Shown: piece after piece, positions 8,517-16,724 of the stretch
Numbering within the stretch: position 1 is the stretch's first letter
Layout: each line of letters begins with the position of its first letter
Assembly (NCBI RefSeq): GCF_024341905.1
Contig: NZ_BQXY01000012.1
Location: 1 to 64,000 of the forward strand
Direction: 5' to 3'
Source of the DNA: Clostridium folliculivorans
GTDB lineage: Bacteria; Bacillota; Clostridia; Clostridiales; Clostridiaceae
Length of the DNA: 64,000 bases
The notes under the pieces: model-generated
Told to the model about the DNA's origin: nothing
Database searches by the model: none
What the model saw: the letters and a program-made list of their open reading frames with translations, nothing else
Made by a program: the position numbers and the translations under genes

Positions 8517-8721
8517 TGAAATAACTGGATATAAAGTTTCTAACTCAACTATTAAATTATCTATGCTGAAAGTCATAGGTGTATGATTTTTGAATAAGTA
8601 TAAACTAAGTTCGATATAGGAACTCTTTAATTAAATCATAACTCAAAAACAACTCTATATTATTTTTGAGCTAGAATATTGGTGTATTTGGTTATAAAAT
8701 AAAAGTATATTCAAATGTAAA

Positions 8722-8813
8722 GATGTACCACTTCAATCCTTAGACTAAAAACAAAGATTTCGATGATCCTACGAATCCTTATTTTCATAGATTTCAATAA
8801 GAAGTGGTTTATC
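8722..8813 (+). repeat. R1-like element with different core
   Basis: The ends match R1 terminal inverted repeats (GATGTACCACTTC at left, GAAGTGGTTTATC at right), but the 65-bp interior is unlike the other copies. It may be a second subtype of the same non-autonomous element. The remainder of the 355-bp gap before the esterase gene shows nothing else recognisable. Confidence 0.55.
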
Positions 8814-8871
8814 TATATATATTTAATGAAAAACAAGTACTGAACATAAAACTAAGGAGGAAAAGATAATT

Positions 8872-9717
8872 ATGATACATTCTTTTTTAATGGTTGGTCA
8901 ATCAAATATGGCTGGCCGTGGATTCTTAAAAGAGGTTCCTATGATTTGTAATGAACGTATAAAGATGCTCCGTAATGGAAGATGGCAGATTATGACAGAA
9001 CCTATAAACTTCGATAGACCTTATTCAGGAGTTGGACCTGCAGCTTCTTTTGCCGCTGAATGGTGTAAGAAAAACCAAAACGAAGAAATAGGATTAATAC
9101 CTTGTGCCGAAGGTTCTACAAGTATAGATGATTGGTCAGAAGAGGGAACGCTATTTAAGCACGCTATATTACAAGCAAAGCTAGCGAAAGAAAGCAGCAA
9201 GCTTGATGGAATCTTATGGCATCAAGGTGAAAATGAATGCTCCCCAGGACGTTACAAACTTTATCACGATAAGTTCTTAAAAGTTATTGAAGCTTTTCGA
9301 AGAGAGCTTGATGAGCCTAATATACCTATTATTATGGGTGGAATAGGTGAGTATTTAGATAGTGGTTTTCTAGGCAGTTATTTTCCTGAACATCCAGAAG
9401 TAACTCAGGTAATAATGGAATTTGCTAAGGCAAATAAGAATTGTTATTTTGTAACTGCATCAGGATTAACACCAAATCCAGATGGTATTCATATTAACGC
9501 AGTTTCACAGAGGATATTTGGACTTAGATATTTTGAAGCCTACGATAAACTTCAGCATATATTAGAGCCTTTAGAAGGCGAAGAAAATGCTATACATATA
9601 GATAGTGATAGATCTTTAACAAAGACTGAAAAGCTTACAATACTTGAAGGGCAATTTGCTGGAGGACATATATCCTTAGAAGCTTATCTTGCAGAAATGT
9701 CAAAGATAAATTCATAG
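8872..9717 (+). CDS. SGNH/SASA-domain carbohydrate esterase
   Basis: Opens with FLMVGQSNMAGRG, the block-I GQSNM motif of the sialate O-acetylesterase / acetyl-xylan-esterase (SASA, DUF303) family, where the serine is the nucleophile. WHQGENEC (about residues 120-127) is the conserved WxQGE block and PDGIHIN (about 202-208) supplies the catalytic Asp-x-x-His. There is no signal peptide, so it works in the cytoplasm, probably removing acetyl groups from imported oligosaccharides. Residues beyond 230 form a short helical extension resembling a SHOCT-type tail. AAGGAGG lies a few bases before ATG 8872. No sugar genes flank it. Confidence 0.84.
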   Translation: MIHSFLMVGQSNMAGRGFLKEVPMICNERIKMLRNGRWQIMTEPINFDRPYSGVGPAASFAAEWCKKNQNEEIGLIPCAEGSTSIDDWSEEGTLFKHAILQAKLAKESSKLDGILWHQGENECSPGRYKLYHDKFLKVIEAFRRELDEPNIPIIMGGIGEYLDSGFLGSYFPEHPEVTQVIMEFAKANKNCYFVTASGLTPNPDGIHINAVSQRIFGLRYFEAYDKLQHILEPLEGEENAIHIDSDRSLTKTEKLTILEGQFAGGHISLEAYLAEMSKINS

Positions 9718-9788
9718 ACTATAATGATAATTATTATATTTTTAGTTTATGAAAATATAATATAAAAAATCATAAAAAGTATGAGATA

Positions 9789-9820
9789 GAAGACTGTGCT
9801 AAGGCATGGTCTTTATTTTA
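9789..9820 (+). terminator. Probable terminator after the esterase gene
   Basis: AAGAC and GTCTT close an imperfect stem around TGTGCTAAGGCATG, followed by a T-rich TTATTTTA. Confidence 0.5.
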
Positions 9821-9899
9821 CTGTCATGGAAGGTATAAAACTTTTATGCCGGTTAAGCATAGATAATTCAATGGTTCTACAAGGTTTTTATTGTTACAC

Positions 9900-9998
9900 A
9901 ATAAAAAATAAACTTATTCGCGTGTAAGTTTCCGCATATACATCCGAAAAGGCATATATGCAAAAAACTCACTGAAGAAGGTCGTTTAAGCGACTTAT
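9900..9998 (+). repeat. Dispersed repeat R2, copy 3
   Basis: Shares CCGAAAAGGCATATATGC, AAAAAACTCACTGAAGAAGG with the other R2 copies. The distal hairpin here is the palindrome GTCGTTTAAGCGAC without a long T-run, so termination looks weaker. It lies 265 bp before the flavodoxin gene; the rest of this 545-bp gap is AT-rich, with a possible TATAAT near 10040 but no clear partner box. Confidence 0.6.
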
Positions 9999-10262
9999 AT
10001 ATTATATTTGGGTAGCCATACCGTATAGAAAAATTGTGTTAAGTAGTATAATATATGGATATATGTAAGTTTAATGTAATTAAAAGCAATAGTGATTCAT
10101 AGTTTTTATAGCTTATGCTATAAGCTACAAGATAGATGGAAAGAAGAGGGTTAAATTACGAAAACTTAAGTTATTTATGTTCGGAAATCGTGAACCTATG
10201 AATTTTATGCAGGCATAACTTAATAGTTGAGCTAAGAACTTTAAAAGAAAGGAACCAAATAT

Positions 10263-10736
10263 ATGAGCAAAACATTGATTGTTTATTATTCACTTTTTCA
10301 AAATACAAAGAAATTAGCTTTAGAAATATCAGAACAAACTGGTGGAACTGTAATAGAATTAATTCCTGAAAAGAAATATTCCTTTGATTATAATACTGCT
10401 GCAAAAGAAGTAAGAAGTGAAATTTCTAGGGGATATTGCCCTAAACTGATATCTGGAAATGAGTCAATAGAGGATTATGAAACAATATTTATTGGTTCAC
10501 CTAACTGGTTTAAAACAGTAGCTCCACCAGTGATGAGTTTTCTAAGACAACATGATTTTTCAGGTAAAACTGTAATTCCATTTTGTACGCATGGAGGCGG
10601 GGGCTTTGGTCAAATTGAAAAGGACATTGCTAATGAATGTTCAGGAGCAACCATGCTATCAGGGCTTGCTGTGAATGGTGTGGGAAAACCAGAAGAAATC
10701 ATTAATTGGCTTAAAATAAGTGGAGTCCAATTATAA
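10263..10736 (+). CDS. Flavodoxin-family protein
   Basis: A 157-residue flavodoxin fold. TLIVYYSLFQNTKKLA is the FMN phosphate loop (normally T/S-x-T-G-x-T, here S-L-F-Q-N-T). IFIGSPNWFKTVAPPVMSFL carries the W that stacks on the isoalloxazine ring. FCTHGGGGFGQIEKDI is the third FMN loop. This is the flavodoxin_4 type that acts as a small NAD(P)H- or ferredoxin-linked reductase partner, cytoplasmic. The following SnoaL-like gene starts 31 bp downstream on the same strand, so they are probably co-transcribed. Confidence 0.86.
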   Translation: MSKTLIVYYSLFQNTKKLALEISEQTGGTVIELIPEKKYSFDYNTAAKEVRSEISRGYCPKLISGNESIEDYETIFIGSPNWFKTVAPPVMSFLRQHDFSGKTVIPFCTHGGGGFGQIEKDIANECSGATMLSGLAVNGVGKPEEIINWLKISGVQL

Positions 10737-10767
10737 TAAAAGACAAATTATAAAGGAGAACGAAACT

Positions 10768-11139
10768 ATGGAAAACGGTCAAAAAGAAATAGCTAAAGCT
10801 TTTCTTCAAGGAGTTGTAACTGATAAAGTTCGTGAAGTTTATGACTTATATACTTTACCTAACTTTAAACATCATAATGTTTTTTTTAGCGGGGATAGAG
10901 AATCACTTCTGCAAGGGATGCTACAAAGTAATGAAATGTTTCCTAATAAAAAGCTAACGATAAAGCTTGCAGTTGCTGAGTCTCCATATGTTACTTTGCT
11001 TTCTCATGTTCAGATAACAGAAGGTAAAGAAGTGACAGTGGTACATATGTATCGTTTTGAAGGAGAAAAGATAGCCGAGATGTGGGATATATCTCAAGAG
11101 ATTCCACAGAATTCTCCTAATGAAAATGGGGTGTTTTAA
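10768..11139 (+). CDS. SnoaL-like (NTF2-fold) protein
   Basis: About 123 residues of cone-shaped NTF2-fold type: an N-terminal helix pair, HHNVFFSGDRESLLQGM, then a beta-rich half ending VVHMYRFEGEKIAEMWDISQ, which is the typical final strand pair of SnoaL-like proteins. Members are cyclases, isomerases or ligand binders; no catalytic residues can be assigned with confidence. ATG 10768 is chosen because AAGGAG lies at 10753-10758; longer in-frame starts overlap the flavodoxin gene. It probably shares an operon with the flavodoxin. Confidence 0.78.
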   Translation: MENGQKEIAKAFLQGVVTDKVREVYDLYTLPNFKHHNVFFSGDRESLLQGMLQSNEMFPNKKLTIKLAVAESPYVTLLSHVQITEGKEVTVVHMYRFEGEKIAEMWDISQEIPQNSPNENGVF

Positions 11140-11401
11140 TAAGAACTGTAGATTGTTTTTACGATTATTAAAGGTGAGCCGTACCACAAATAAAGTAGAC
11201 TTTTTGAAGAATGCAATTATGAAATGAATGATAAACAATAATATACGGTTACACTGAAAGATTACAGAGAGAGTGGTGTCATATAAGTACTTTGAGACAC
11301 CCTCTTTAATTGAAAGGCTACTTATAGTTGCAAATATTGCTATATTTAGTTGGTAGAGGTGCCTAAGTAATGGCAGTATAATAATTTATGAGGTGAGATG
11401 A

Positions 11402-12082
11402 GTGAGTTTTAAAGAACAATTGCAAACACTGAGAAAATCAATGGGGTTATCACAAGAGAAATTAGCTGAAATTATGGGAATCTCAAGGCAAGCAGTTGCA
11501 AAGTGGGAAGTAGGGCAGTCGTATCCAGATATTGCTAAGCTAATAGCATTAAGTGAATTCTTTAATATAAGTATTGATAAACTAGTAAATGATTATGAGG
11601 AAAACTGTCATTTATCAATAGAATCCAATAAAGTTAATAATATAAATGATGATGCAATAGATTTTTTATTGAGAGCTAAAAAATCTACATATGCGGGAAA
11701 TGGTTCAGAAGTTAAAGCTTCAAGGCCCAATTCTCATGATTTGGAGTATGTAGAAGGCGATTTTAAATACATTGACACATATCTCGGAGGAAAACAATTT
11801 TCAGGAGAAGAGGCGATTTGGAATAAGGATATTCCATTATGGTCAATGAATTATTCAGGAAGGGTTTTAGATGAGCCATTTTCGGGGAAGTTTTTAAAGG
11901 AAGTATTAAGTTTAGTATCAAAGGAAAATCCTTATCGTGGACCAATTATGTATGAAAAAGGTCAATATCAATATCACTGTATAATTAACGGAGGATTTGA
12001 ATGGTTTCAGGGGTATGAAGAAATATATTTTAATTATAATAAAGTTTATGAATGTTTTTTTCATGGTGGAAAAATAAAATAA
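11402..12082 (+). CDS. XRE-family regulator with DUF5680 domain
   Basis: Residues 5-60 are a Cro/cI-type helix-turn-helix (LRKSMGLSQEKLAEIMGISR, then AVAKWEVGQSYPDIAKL). Residues about 85-226 match DUF5680: FLLRAKKSTYAGNG near the start, a glycine/aromatic-rich core (YIDTYLGGKQFSGEEAIW, WSMNYSGR) and the YHCIINGGFEWFQG tail. Such fusions are common in clostridia; the ligand sensed is not known. The start is GTG 11402 after AGGTGAG. The 262-bp upstream gap holds an imperfect inverted repeat only. The methionine aminopeptidase gene begins 21 bp downstream. Confidence 0.86.
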   Translation: MSFKEQLQTLRKSMGLSQEKLAEIMGISRQAVAKWEVGQSYPDIAKLIALSEFFNISIDKLVNDYEENCHLSIESNKVNNINDDAIDFLLRAKKSTYAGNGSEVKASRPNSHDLEYVEGDFKYIDTYLGGKQFSGEEAIWNKDIPLWSMNYSGRVLDEPFSGKFLKEVLSLVSKENPYRGPIMYEKGQYQYHCIINGGFEWFQGYEEIYFNYNKVYECFFHGGKIK

Positions 12083-12103
12083 TAAATAAATGGAGAAGGA
12101 ATT

Positions 12104-12973
12104 ATGATGATGAATAGAAATGAGCCATGTTGGTGTGGCAGCGGTTTAAAATATAAAAAATGTCACTTGAGTTTTGATGAAAGATTAATTACTTTAAGAG
12201 ACAAAGGCTATATAGTACCAACAAGAGATCTTATAAAGACAAAAGAGCAAATCCAAGGAATAAGAGAAAGTGCAAAGATTAATAATGGACTTTTAGACTT
12301 AATTAGTGTAAGTATTAAAGAGGGGATGACAACACAGGAAATAGATGATATAGCATATAACTACACAGTGTCAAACGGAGGAATTCCAGCAACTCTTAAT
12401 TATGATGGATTTCCTAAAAGTATCTGTACGTCAATAAATAACGTGGTATGTCATGGAATACCTAGTAAAGATGTAATACTTAAAAGTGGAGATATTATAA
12501 ATGTTGATGCAACAACTATACTTAATGGATATTATTCAGATGCTTCAAGAATGTTCATGATTGGAGATGTAACTGATGAAGCTAAAAAGTTAGTTGAAGT
12601 AACTAAGGAATGTTTAGAAAAAGGACTACAAGCAGTGAAGCCATGGGGGTTTTTAGGTGATGTAGGGGCGGCAATTCAAGAATATGCAGAAGGAAACGGA
12701 TACTCGGTGGTTAGGGACTTTGGAGGCCATGGGGTAGGATTGGATATTCATGAAGAACCTTATGTTGCTCACTATGGTAAAAGAGGAACAGATATGATCT
12801 TAGTTCCAGGGATGGTATTCACAATTGAGCCTATGATAAATGCAGGAAGCTATGAATTATTTATAGATCCAAGTGATGGATGGACTGCTCTTACGAAGGA
12901 TGGAAGTCTTTCAGCCCAATGGGAACATACAATTCTTGTAACAGATGATGGTATTGAAATCATTGCAAAATAA
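12104..12973 (+). CDS. map: Methionine aminopeptidase type I with SEC-C zinc motif
   Basis: Removes the initiator methionine from nascent proteins. Residues 5-17 (NEPCWCGSGLKYKKCH) are a SEC-C zinc-binding motif, as in the longer MetAPs thought to dock to ribosomes or partners. The catalytic domain starts near residue 35. All five metal ligands of the pita-bread fold are visible: two aspartates (NVDATT and YSDASR), the histidine in GGHGVGLDIHEEP, and glutamates in FTIEPM and WEHTI. Length of 289 suits the SEC-C form. It lies 21 bp after the XRE-DUF5680 gene. A second, housekeeping map would be expected next to secY/adk, outside this window. Confidence 0.93.
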   Translation: MMMNRNEPCWCGSGLKYKKCHLSFDERLITLRDKGYIVPTRDLIKTKEQIQGIRESAKINNGLLDLISVSIKEGMTTQEIDDIAYNYTVSNGGIPATLNYDGFPKSICTSINNVVCHGIPSKDVILKSGDIINVDATTILNGYYSDASRMFMIGDVTDEAKKLVEVTKECLEKGLQAVKPWGFLGDVGAAIQEYAEGNGYSVVRDFGGHGVGLDIHEEPYVAHYGKRGTDMILVPGMVFTIEPMINAGSYELFIDPSDGWTALTKDGSLSAQWEHTILVTDDGIEIIAK

Positions 12974-13000
12974 CTTTATTATAATCAATTCAGTTAAAAG

Positions 13001-13026
13001 CATCTGTTTAAACAGGTGTTTTTTTG
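13001..13026 (+). terminator. Terminator after map
   Basis: CATCTGTTTAAACAGGTG folds into a hairpin and is followed by seven T. Confidence 0.8.
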
Positions 13027-13100
13027 TAGCCTATTTTAGTAAATTAGGCATCACCATACTCTAACTACGATGCTATACTATAATTACAACATGGTGGCTG

Positions 13101-13133
13101 GGAGTTGGTTTAAACTATAGATAAACCAGTTCC
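13101..13133. repeat. Near-perfect inverted repeat
   Basis: GGAGTTGGTTTA (13101-13112) pairs with TAAACCAGTTCC (13122-13133) with a single G-T pair and a 9-base loop. There is no T-run. It could be a protein-binding site or a processed hairpin in the 391-bp gap before the Pth2 gene. Nothing else is recognisable in that gap apart from the terminator. Confidence 0.45.
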
Positions 13134-13364
13134 AAATAGAATTTATAAATCAAGTTATATACTATTAATAGTTAAATGGTATATAATATATTTTTACTTT
13201 ATAGAACTGGTATATCTATATATAATGATGCAATAGAACTACATATTGATTTCATTGAGAGAAATATTAAAAAATGAATTGACACAAGAAATTATATATA
13301 GAGCTAATAATTAAGTATATATTCTTATTAAAAGAAAAAACATTAAGAGGTTAGGTGAAATGTT

Positions 13365-13796
13365 ATGGATAGAAGAACCAAGCAGGTTATAGTTATGAGA
13401 AAAGATTTACAGATGACCAAAGGGAAGATGATAGCCCAAGGAAGTCATGCATCATTGGGAATGATCCTTCAGATGATGGAAGTATCTAATATAATCAATG
13501 AAGAAGAGGATAACTCAAAAGCTGGAGCATATTCTTTAAACTTAAAGGTTGAAGAATATTCAGCTATTGATAATTGGTTTAAAGAAGGCTTTAAAAAAGT
13601 GTGTCTATATGTTAATTCTGAAGAGGAATTGATTGATATATATAATAAGGCCGAAGAAAAAGGGCTTCCAGTTTTAATGATAGAAGATGCAGGTGTTACT
13701 ATGTTTAAAGGGGTACCTACTAAGACATGCCTTGCTATAGGTCAAGCATGGGATAAAGATATAGATGAGATAACAGGTGACTTAAAATTGCTATAA
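13365..13796 (+). CDS. Peptidyl-tRNA hydrolase, Pth2 family
   Basis: Frees tRNA from peptidyl-tRNA that drops off ribosomes. The sequence belongs to the archaeal/eukaryotic Pth2 fold, not the bacterial Pth: KQVIVMRKDLQMTKGKMIAQ holds the catalytic-surface lysine, GSHASLGM the conserved A-H-A-type motif, then KVCLYVNSEEELIDIYNKA, LPVLMIEDAG and the signature FKGVPTKTCLAIGQAW with the C-terminal IDEITGDLKLL. Length is slightly over the usual 115-125 because of an insert near residue 45. An AGAGG-type site precedes the ATG. It lies upstream of a T-box metG, so both serve translation, but a HAD pseudogene and a promoter separate them. Confidence 0.88.
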   Translation: MDRRTKQVIVMRKDLQMTKGKMIAQGSHASLGMILQMMEVSNIINEEEDNSKAGAYSLNLKVEEYSAIDNWFKEGFKKVCLYVNSEEELIDIYNKAEEKGLPVLMIEDAGVTMFKGVPTKTCLAIGQAWDKDIDEITGDLKLL

Positions 13797-13811
13797 AATG
13801 ATGAATAAAAA

Positions 13812-13959
13812 ATGAATTATTTTCGATTTAGATGATTCCTTATGAGATGCTTCTGCATAAGTGGTTTTAGCTTGGAATATTGTATTAAGTAGACATATTG
13901 AACTTGATAAGCAGATGACTATACACAACATGAGAGGGTCAATGGGAAAAACATACTGA
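13812..13959 (+). pseudogene. HAD-family phosphatase remnant
   Basis: Reading frame 13813 gives IIFDLDDSL, stop, DASA, stop, VVLAWNIVLSRHIELDKQ, MTIHNMRGSMGKTY, stop. The DxD start motif FDLDD and the RGSMGKT segment identify a haloacid-dehalogenase hydrolase interrupted by stops and then cut off. The remainder is lost before the metG promoter. Confidence 0.7.
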
Positions 13960-14008
13960 TGTTATAGAGAAGTTAAAAAAGCAAAATAAACATTAGCTAT
14001 GTAAGATA

Positions 14009-14036
14009 TTGACAATGTAATTAATAGGAGTATAAT
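14009..14036 (+). promoter_or_regulatory. Promoter of the metG T-box leader
   Basis: TTGACA (14009-14014), 16 bp, TATAAT (14031-14036); both boxes are perfect consensus. Transcription would start near 14043. Confidence 0.84.
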
Positions 14037-14042
14037 GATTTT

Positions 14043-14336
14043 AAATGCAAGGAAGAGGAAAGTAACTTTAAGAATACTTATACAGAGAGTTTCTATTGGT
14101 GAGAGGAAGCAAAGGATATTAAAGTGAAAATGGCCTCAGAGCGGTGCACCGAGATTTTTTATTTAAAAAATTAAGGCTGCAACGGGTTCACCCGTTATAG
14201 TGATAGAGTATAATCATATTATTTATATGACGTACTTGATGAGGCTCATTTTGTGAAAGATGTGCGAATTAGGATGGTAACGCGAAGTTTAACTCTCGTT
14301 CCTAAGATTTATTTCTTAGGACGGGAGTTTTTTTAT
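14043..14336 (+). promoter_or_regulatory. T-box riboswitch, methionine-specific
   Basis: Stem I shows GGAAGAGGAAAGTAACTT and AGAGAGTTTCTATTGGTGAG landmarks, and the specifier loop GTGAAAATGGCC contains ATG (14130-14132), the methionine codon. The T-box core AATTAGGATGGTAACGCG (14267-14284) departs from the usual GGGTGGNACCGCG at two positions, but the TGGT bulge (14275-14278) that pairs with the uncharged tRNA 3' end is intact and suits the A discriminator of tRNA-Met. The terminator is ACTCTCGTTCCTAAG with CTTAGGACGGGAGT, then seven T. Uncharged tRNA-Met should allow read-through into metG. Confidence 0.93.
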
Positions 14337-14361
14337 TCTTTAGGAAATTATATTTTAGATA

Positions 14362-14523
14362 AAAGTGTGGATAAGTATGTGTAGACGGCTTAAATGCATA
14401 TATCAGAGAAAGAATAAAAAATAAAATTTATGTCGTCTGCTAAAATTTCTTCACATACGCTTAAGAAAGGCAGAAGGGTAAAAAATTTTACTAAAGAAGG
14501 TCGCTTTAGCAATATTTTTATTA
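14362..14523 (+). repeat. Dispersed repeat R2, copy 4, inside the metG leader
   Basis: A long copy beginning GTGTGGATAAGTATGTGT and ending with the hairpin ACTAAAG-AAGGTCG-CTTTAG and a T-rich tail. It lies between the T-box terminator and the metG ribosome site, so the metG mRNA carries it. The terminal stem differs in sequence from copy 1 but still pairs. Confidence 0.66.
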
Positions 14524-14545
14524 TATAAAATAGGAGGAATAAAAA

Positions 14546-16177
14546 ATGAATATTTTAATTGGAGGAGCATGGCCTTATGCAAATGGATCGTTGCACATAG
14601 GGCATATAGCAGCATTGCTGCCAGGAGATGTGATAGCGAGATATTATAGGGCAAAAGGAGATAATGTATTATATGTCTCAGGTAGCGATTGTCATGGAAC
14701 ACCTATATCGATAAGAGCAAAGAAAGAAGGCGTATCACCAAAGGATATAGCTGATAAATATCATACAGAATTTAAAAGGTGTTTTGAAAAGCTAAATTTT
14801 TCATATGATTATTATGGCAGGACAGATGATGAATTTCATAAAAAGGAAGTACAAGAAGCTATAATTTTATTATATGACAAAGGATTAATTTACGAAAAAG
14901 AAGTAGAGCAAATATATTGTGAGCATTGCAATCAATTTTTACCAGATAGATATGTTGAAGGTGTGTGTCCAAAATGTCATTCAATCGCTAGAGGGGATCA
15001 ATGTGATAATTGTGGAACTTTACTTGAGCCTTTAGAACTTTCGGAACGAAAATGCAAACTTTGTAACAATGAGCCAATAGTAAAAAACGCAAAACAGTTA
15101 TATTTCTCTTTATCTAAATTTCAAAGCACAATCAAAGAAAATCTAGATAAGAATCAAAGTAATTGGAGAATTAATGCAGTAAATAATACAGAAAGATACC
15201 TAAATGAAGGGTTATGTGATAGGGCTATATCAAGAGACCTATCATTAGGAATAGATATACCTATAAAAGGGTTCAGTGATAAAAAGGTTTATGTATGGAT
15301 AGATGCTGTATTAGGATATCTCACGATGAGTAAAAAATGGGCAGTAGAAAATAAAAAATCCTATGAAGAGTTTTGGGATGAAAGTGCTATTTCATATTAT
15401 GTGCATGGTAAAGATAACATCCCTTTTCACTCTATAATTTTGCCAGCTTTAATAAAGGGAATAGGATATAATAAGCTCCCTGATAGGATAGTATCTAGTG
15501 AATACTTAACACTGGAAGGTAAAAAAATATCGACAAGTAATAACTGGGCTATATGGATACCAGATATAATAGAACGGTATAAACCTGACGCTATAAGGTA
15601 CTTTTTCTTAATAAATGCACCTGAAAAAAGAGATGCGGATTTCTCTTGGAGAGAATTTGTCAATAGTTTCAATGGTGAGTTATTGGGGGCTTATGGAAAT
15701 TTAGTTAATAGAACCTTAGTTTTTGCAAAAAAATATTTTGATAATGAGATTCCGAGTGGAGAAGTGAATGTTAATATCAAGAGAGAAATAGTCATCTTAT
15801 ATGATATTATAGGAAAACTTATTGAACAAGGAAATTTAAAGGCTGCACTTGAGAAAGTTTTTGAGTTTATAAGAAGTATCAATAAATACTTTGATGAAAA
15901 CGCACCATGGATCACTGTGAAGGATAATTTTAAGTTTTGTGGTAATACAATATATAACTGTATATATTCAATAGCAAATATAGCAAACTTATTATCACCA
16001 TTTCTACCGGAGTCTTCAGAAAAGATAAAATCATGGTTAAATTTTAATGATGATAGATGGGAAGTAATTGAGCCGAATCATGGAAGTTCAATTGGGGAAA
16101 TAACAATATTATTTGAAAGACTTGATAAAAAGTTAATAGAAGAGGAGAGAAATAGTTTGTTGAACAGTAGAAATTAA
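14546..16177 (+). CDS. metG: Methionyl-tRNA synthetase
   Basis: Charges tRNA-Met with methionine. Class I features: GGAWPYANGSLHIGHIAA, with the HIGH motif at residues 17-20; a connective-peptide domain with four Cys-pair zinc knuckles (CEHC, CPKC, CDNC, CKLC, about residues 125-178); and the anticodon-binding helical domain after about 370. The KMSKS loop near residue 325 reads K-I-S-T-S. At 543 residues it lacks the C-terminal tRNA-binding OB domain of the longer MetRS. It is controlled by a methionine T-box. Because the form is short and the KMSKS loop altered, it may be a second, auxiliary synthetase; the housekeeping copy is not in this window. Confidence 0.94.
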   Translation: MNILIGGAWPYANGSLHIGHIAALLPGDVIARYYRAKGDNVLYVSGSDCHGTPISIRAKKEGVSPKDIADKYHTEFKRCFEKLNFSYDYYGRTDDEFHKKEVQEAIILLYDKGLIYEKEVEQIYCEHCNQFLPDRYVEGVCPKCHSIARGDQCDNCGTLLEPLELSERKCKLCNNEPIVKNAKQLYFSLSKFQSTIKENLDKNQSNWRINAVNNTERYLNEGLCDRAISRDLSLGIDIPIKGFSDKKVYVWIDAVLGYLTMSKKWAVENKKSYEEFWDESAISYYVHGKDNIPFHSIILPALIKGIGYNKLPDRIVSSEYLTLEGKKISTSNNWAIWIPDIIERYKPDAIRYFFLINAPEKRDADFSWREFVNSFNGELLGAYGNLVNRTLVFAKKYFDNEIPSGEVNVNIKREIVILYDIIGKLIEQGNLKAALEKVFEFIRSINKYFDENAPWITVKDNFKFCGNTIYNCIYSIANIANLLSPFLPESSEKIKSWLNFNDDRWEVIEPNHGSSIGEITILFERLDKKLIEEERNSLLNSRN

Positions 16178-16200
16178 ATATATATTATAATAATGATAAA

Positions 16201-16240
16201 ACAGCCTCTTATGATATTTTTACTTTATCAGGAGGCTGCT
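16201..16240 (+). terminator. Hairpin after metG
   Basis: ACAGCCTC pairs with GGAGGCTG, extended by TATGATA/TTATCA. There is no clear T-run, so termination strength is uncertain. Confidence 0.45.
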
Positions 16241-16310
16241 ATATGTTGTAGTTTGAAAACCATTATTTTTAATGATACAATAAGTAAAACCATATAAGCG
16301 AGGATATATC

Positions 16311-16661
16311 ATGACAAAACATAACATCTATAAAATGAGTGTAGCAAGTGTCTATCCCCTTTACGTTGCTAAGGCAGAGAAAAAAGGACGTATGAAAACA
16401 GAAGTTGATGAAATCATCTGTTGGTTGACAGGATATAGCCAGGAAGATTTAGAAGTAGAACTGGGTAAACAGACAGACTTTGAGACCTTCTTTGCAGAAG
16501 CTCCAAAATTGAATCCGTTGAGGACTTTGATCAAAGGTGTGGTTTGCGGTGTCCGAGTGGAAGACATCGAAGAATCAACTATGAAGGAAATTCGCTATTT
16601 GGACAAGCTGATAGACGAGTTAGCAAAAGGAAAAGCGATGGATAAAATTTTGAGAAAATAA
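16311..16661 (+). CDS. DUF2200 family protein
   Basis: A 116-residue soluble protein matching DUF2200 over its full length: the N-terminal [20 protein letters not shown], then [17 protein letters not shown], the central [10 protein letters not shown] and the C-terminal [20 protein letters not shown]. No biochemical function is established for the family. The coding sequence is visibly richer in G and C than its neighbours, with codons such as CGT, CCC and GAC that are rare around it, so recent acquisition is likely. A GAGG site lies seven bases before the ATG, and it has its own terminator. Confidence 0.82.
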   Translation: MTKHNIYKMSVASVYPLYVAKAEKKGRMKTEVDEIICWLTGYSQEDLEVELGKQTDFETFFAEAPKLNPLRTLIKGVVCGVRVEDIEESTMKEIRYLDKLIDELAKGKAMDKILRK

Positions 16662-16675
16662 TAATTAAAAACAAA

Positions 16676-16724
16676 AAAACGCTGATTTTATATATTAAAG
16701 AATCGGTGTTTTTGTTGAATCTTT
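16676..16724 (+). terminator. Terminator after DUF2200 gene
   Basis: AACGCTGATT and AATCGGTGTT pair across an AT-rich loop, with A-run and T-run flanks. Confidence 0.7.
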
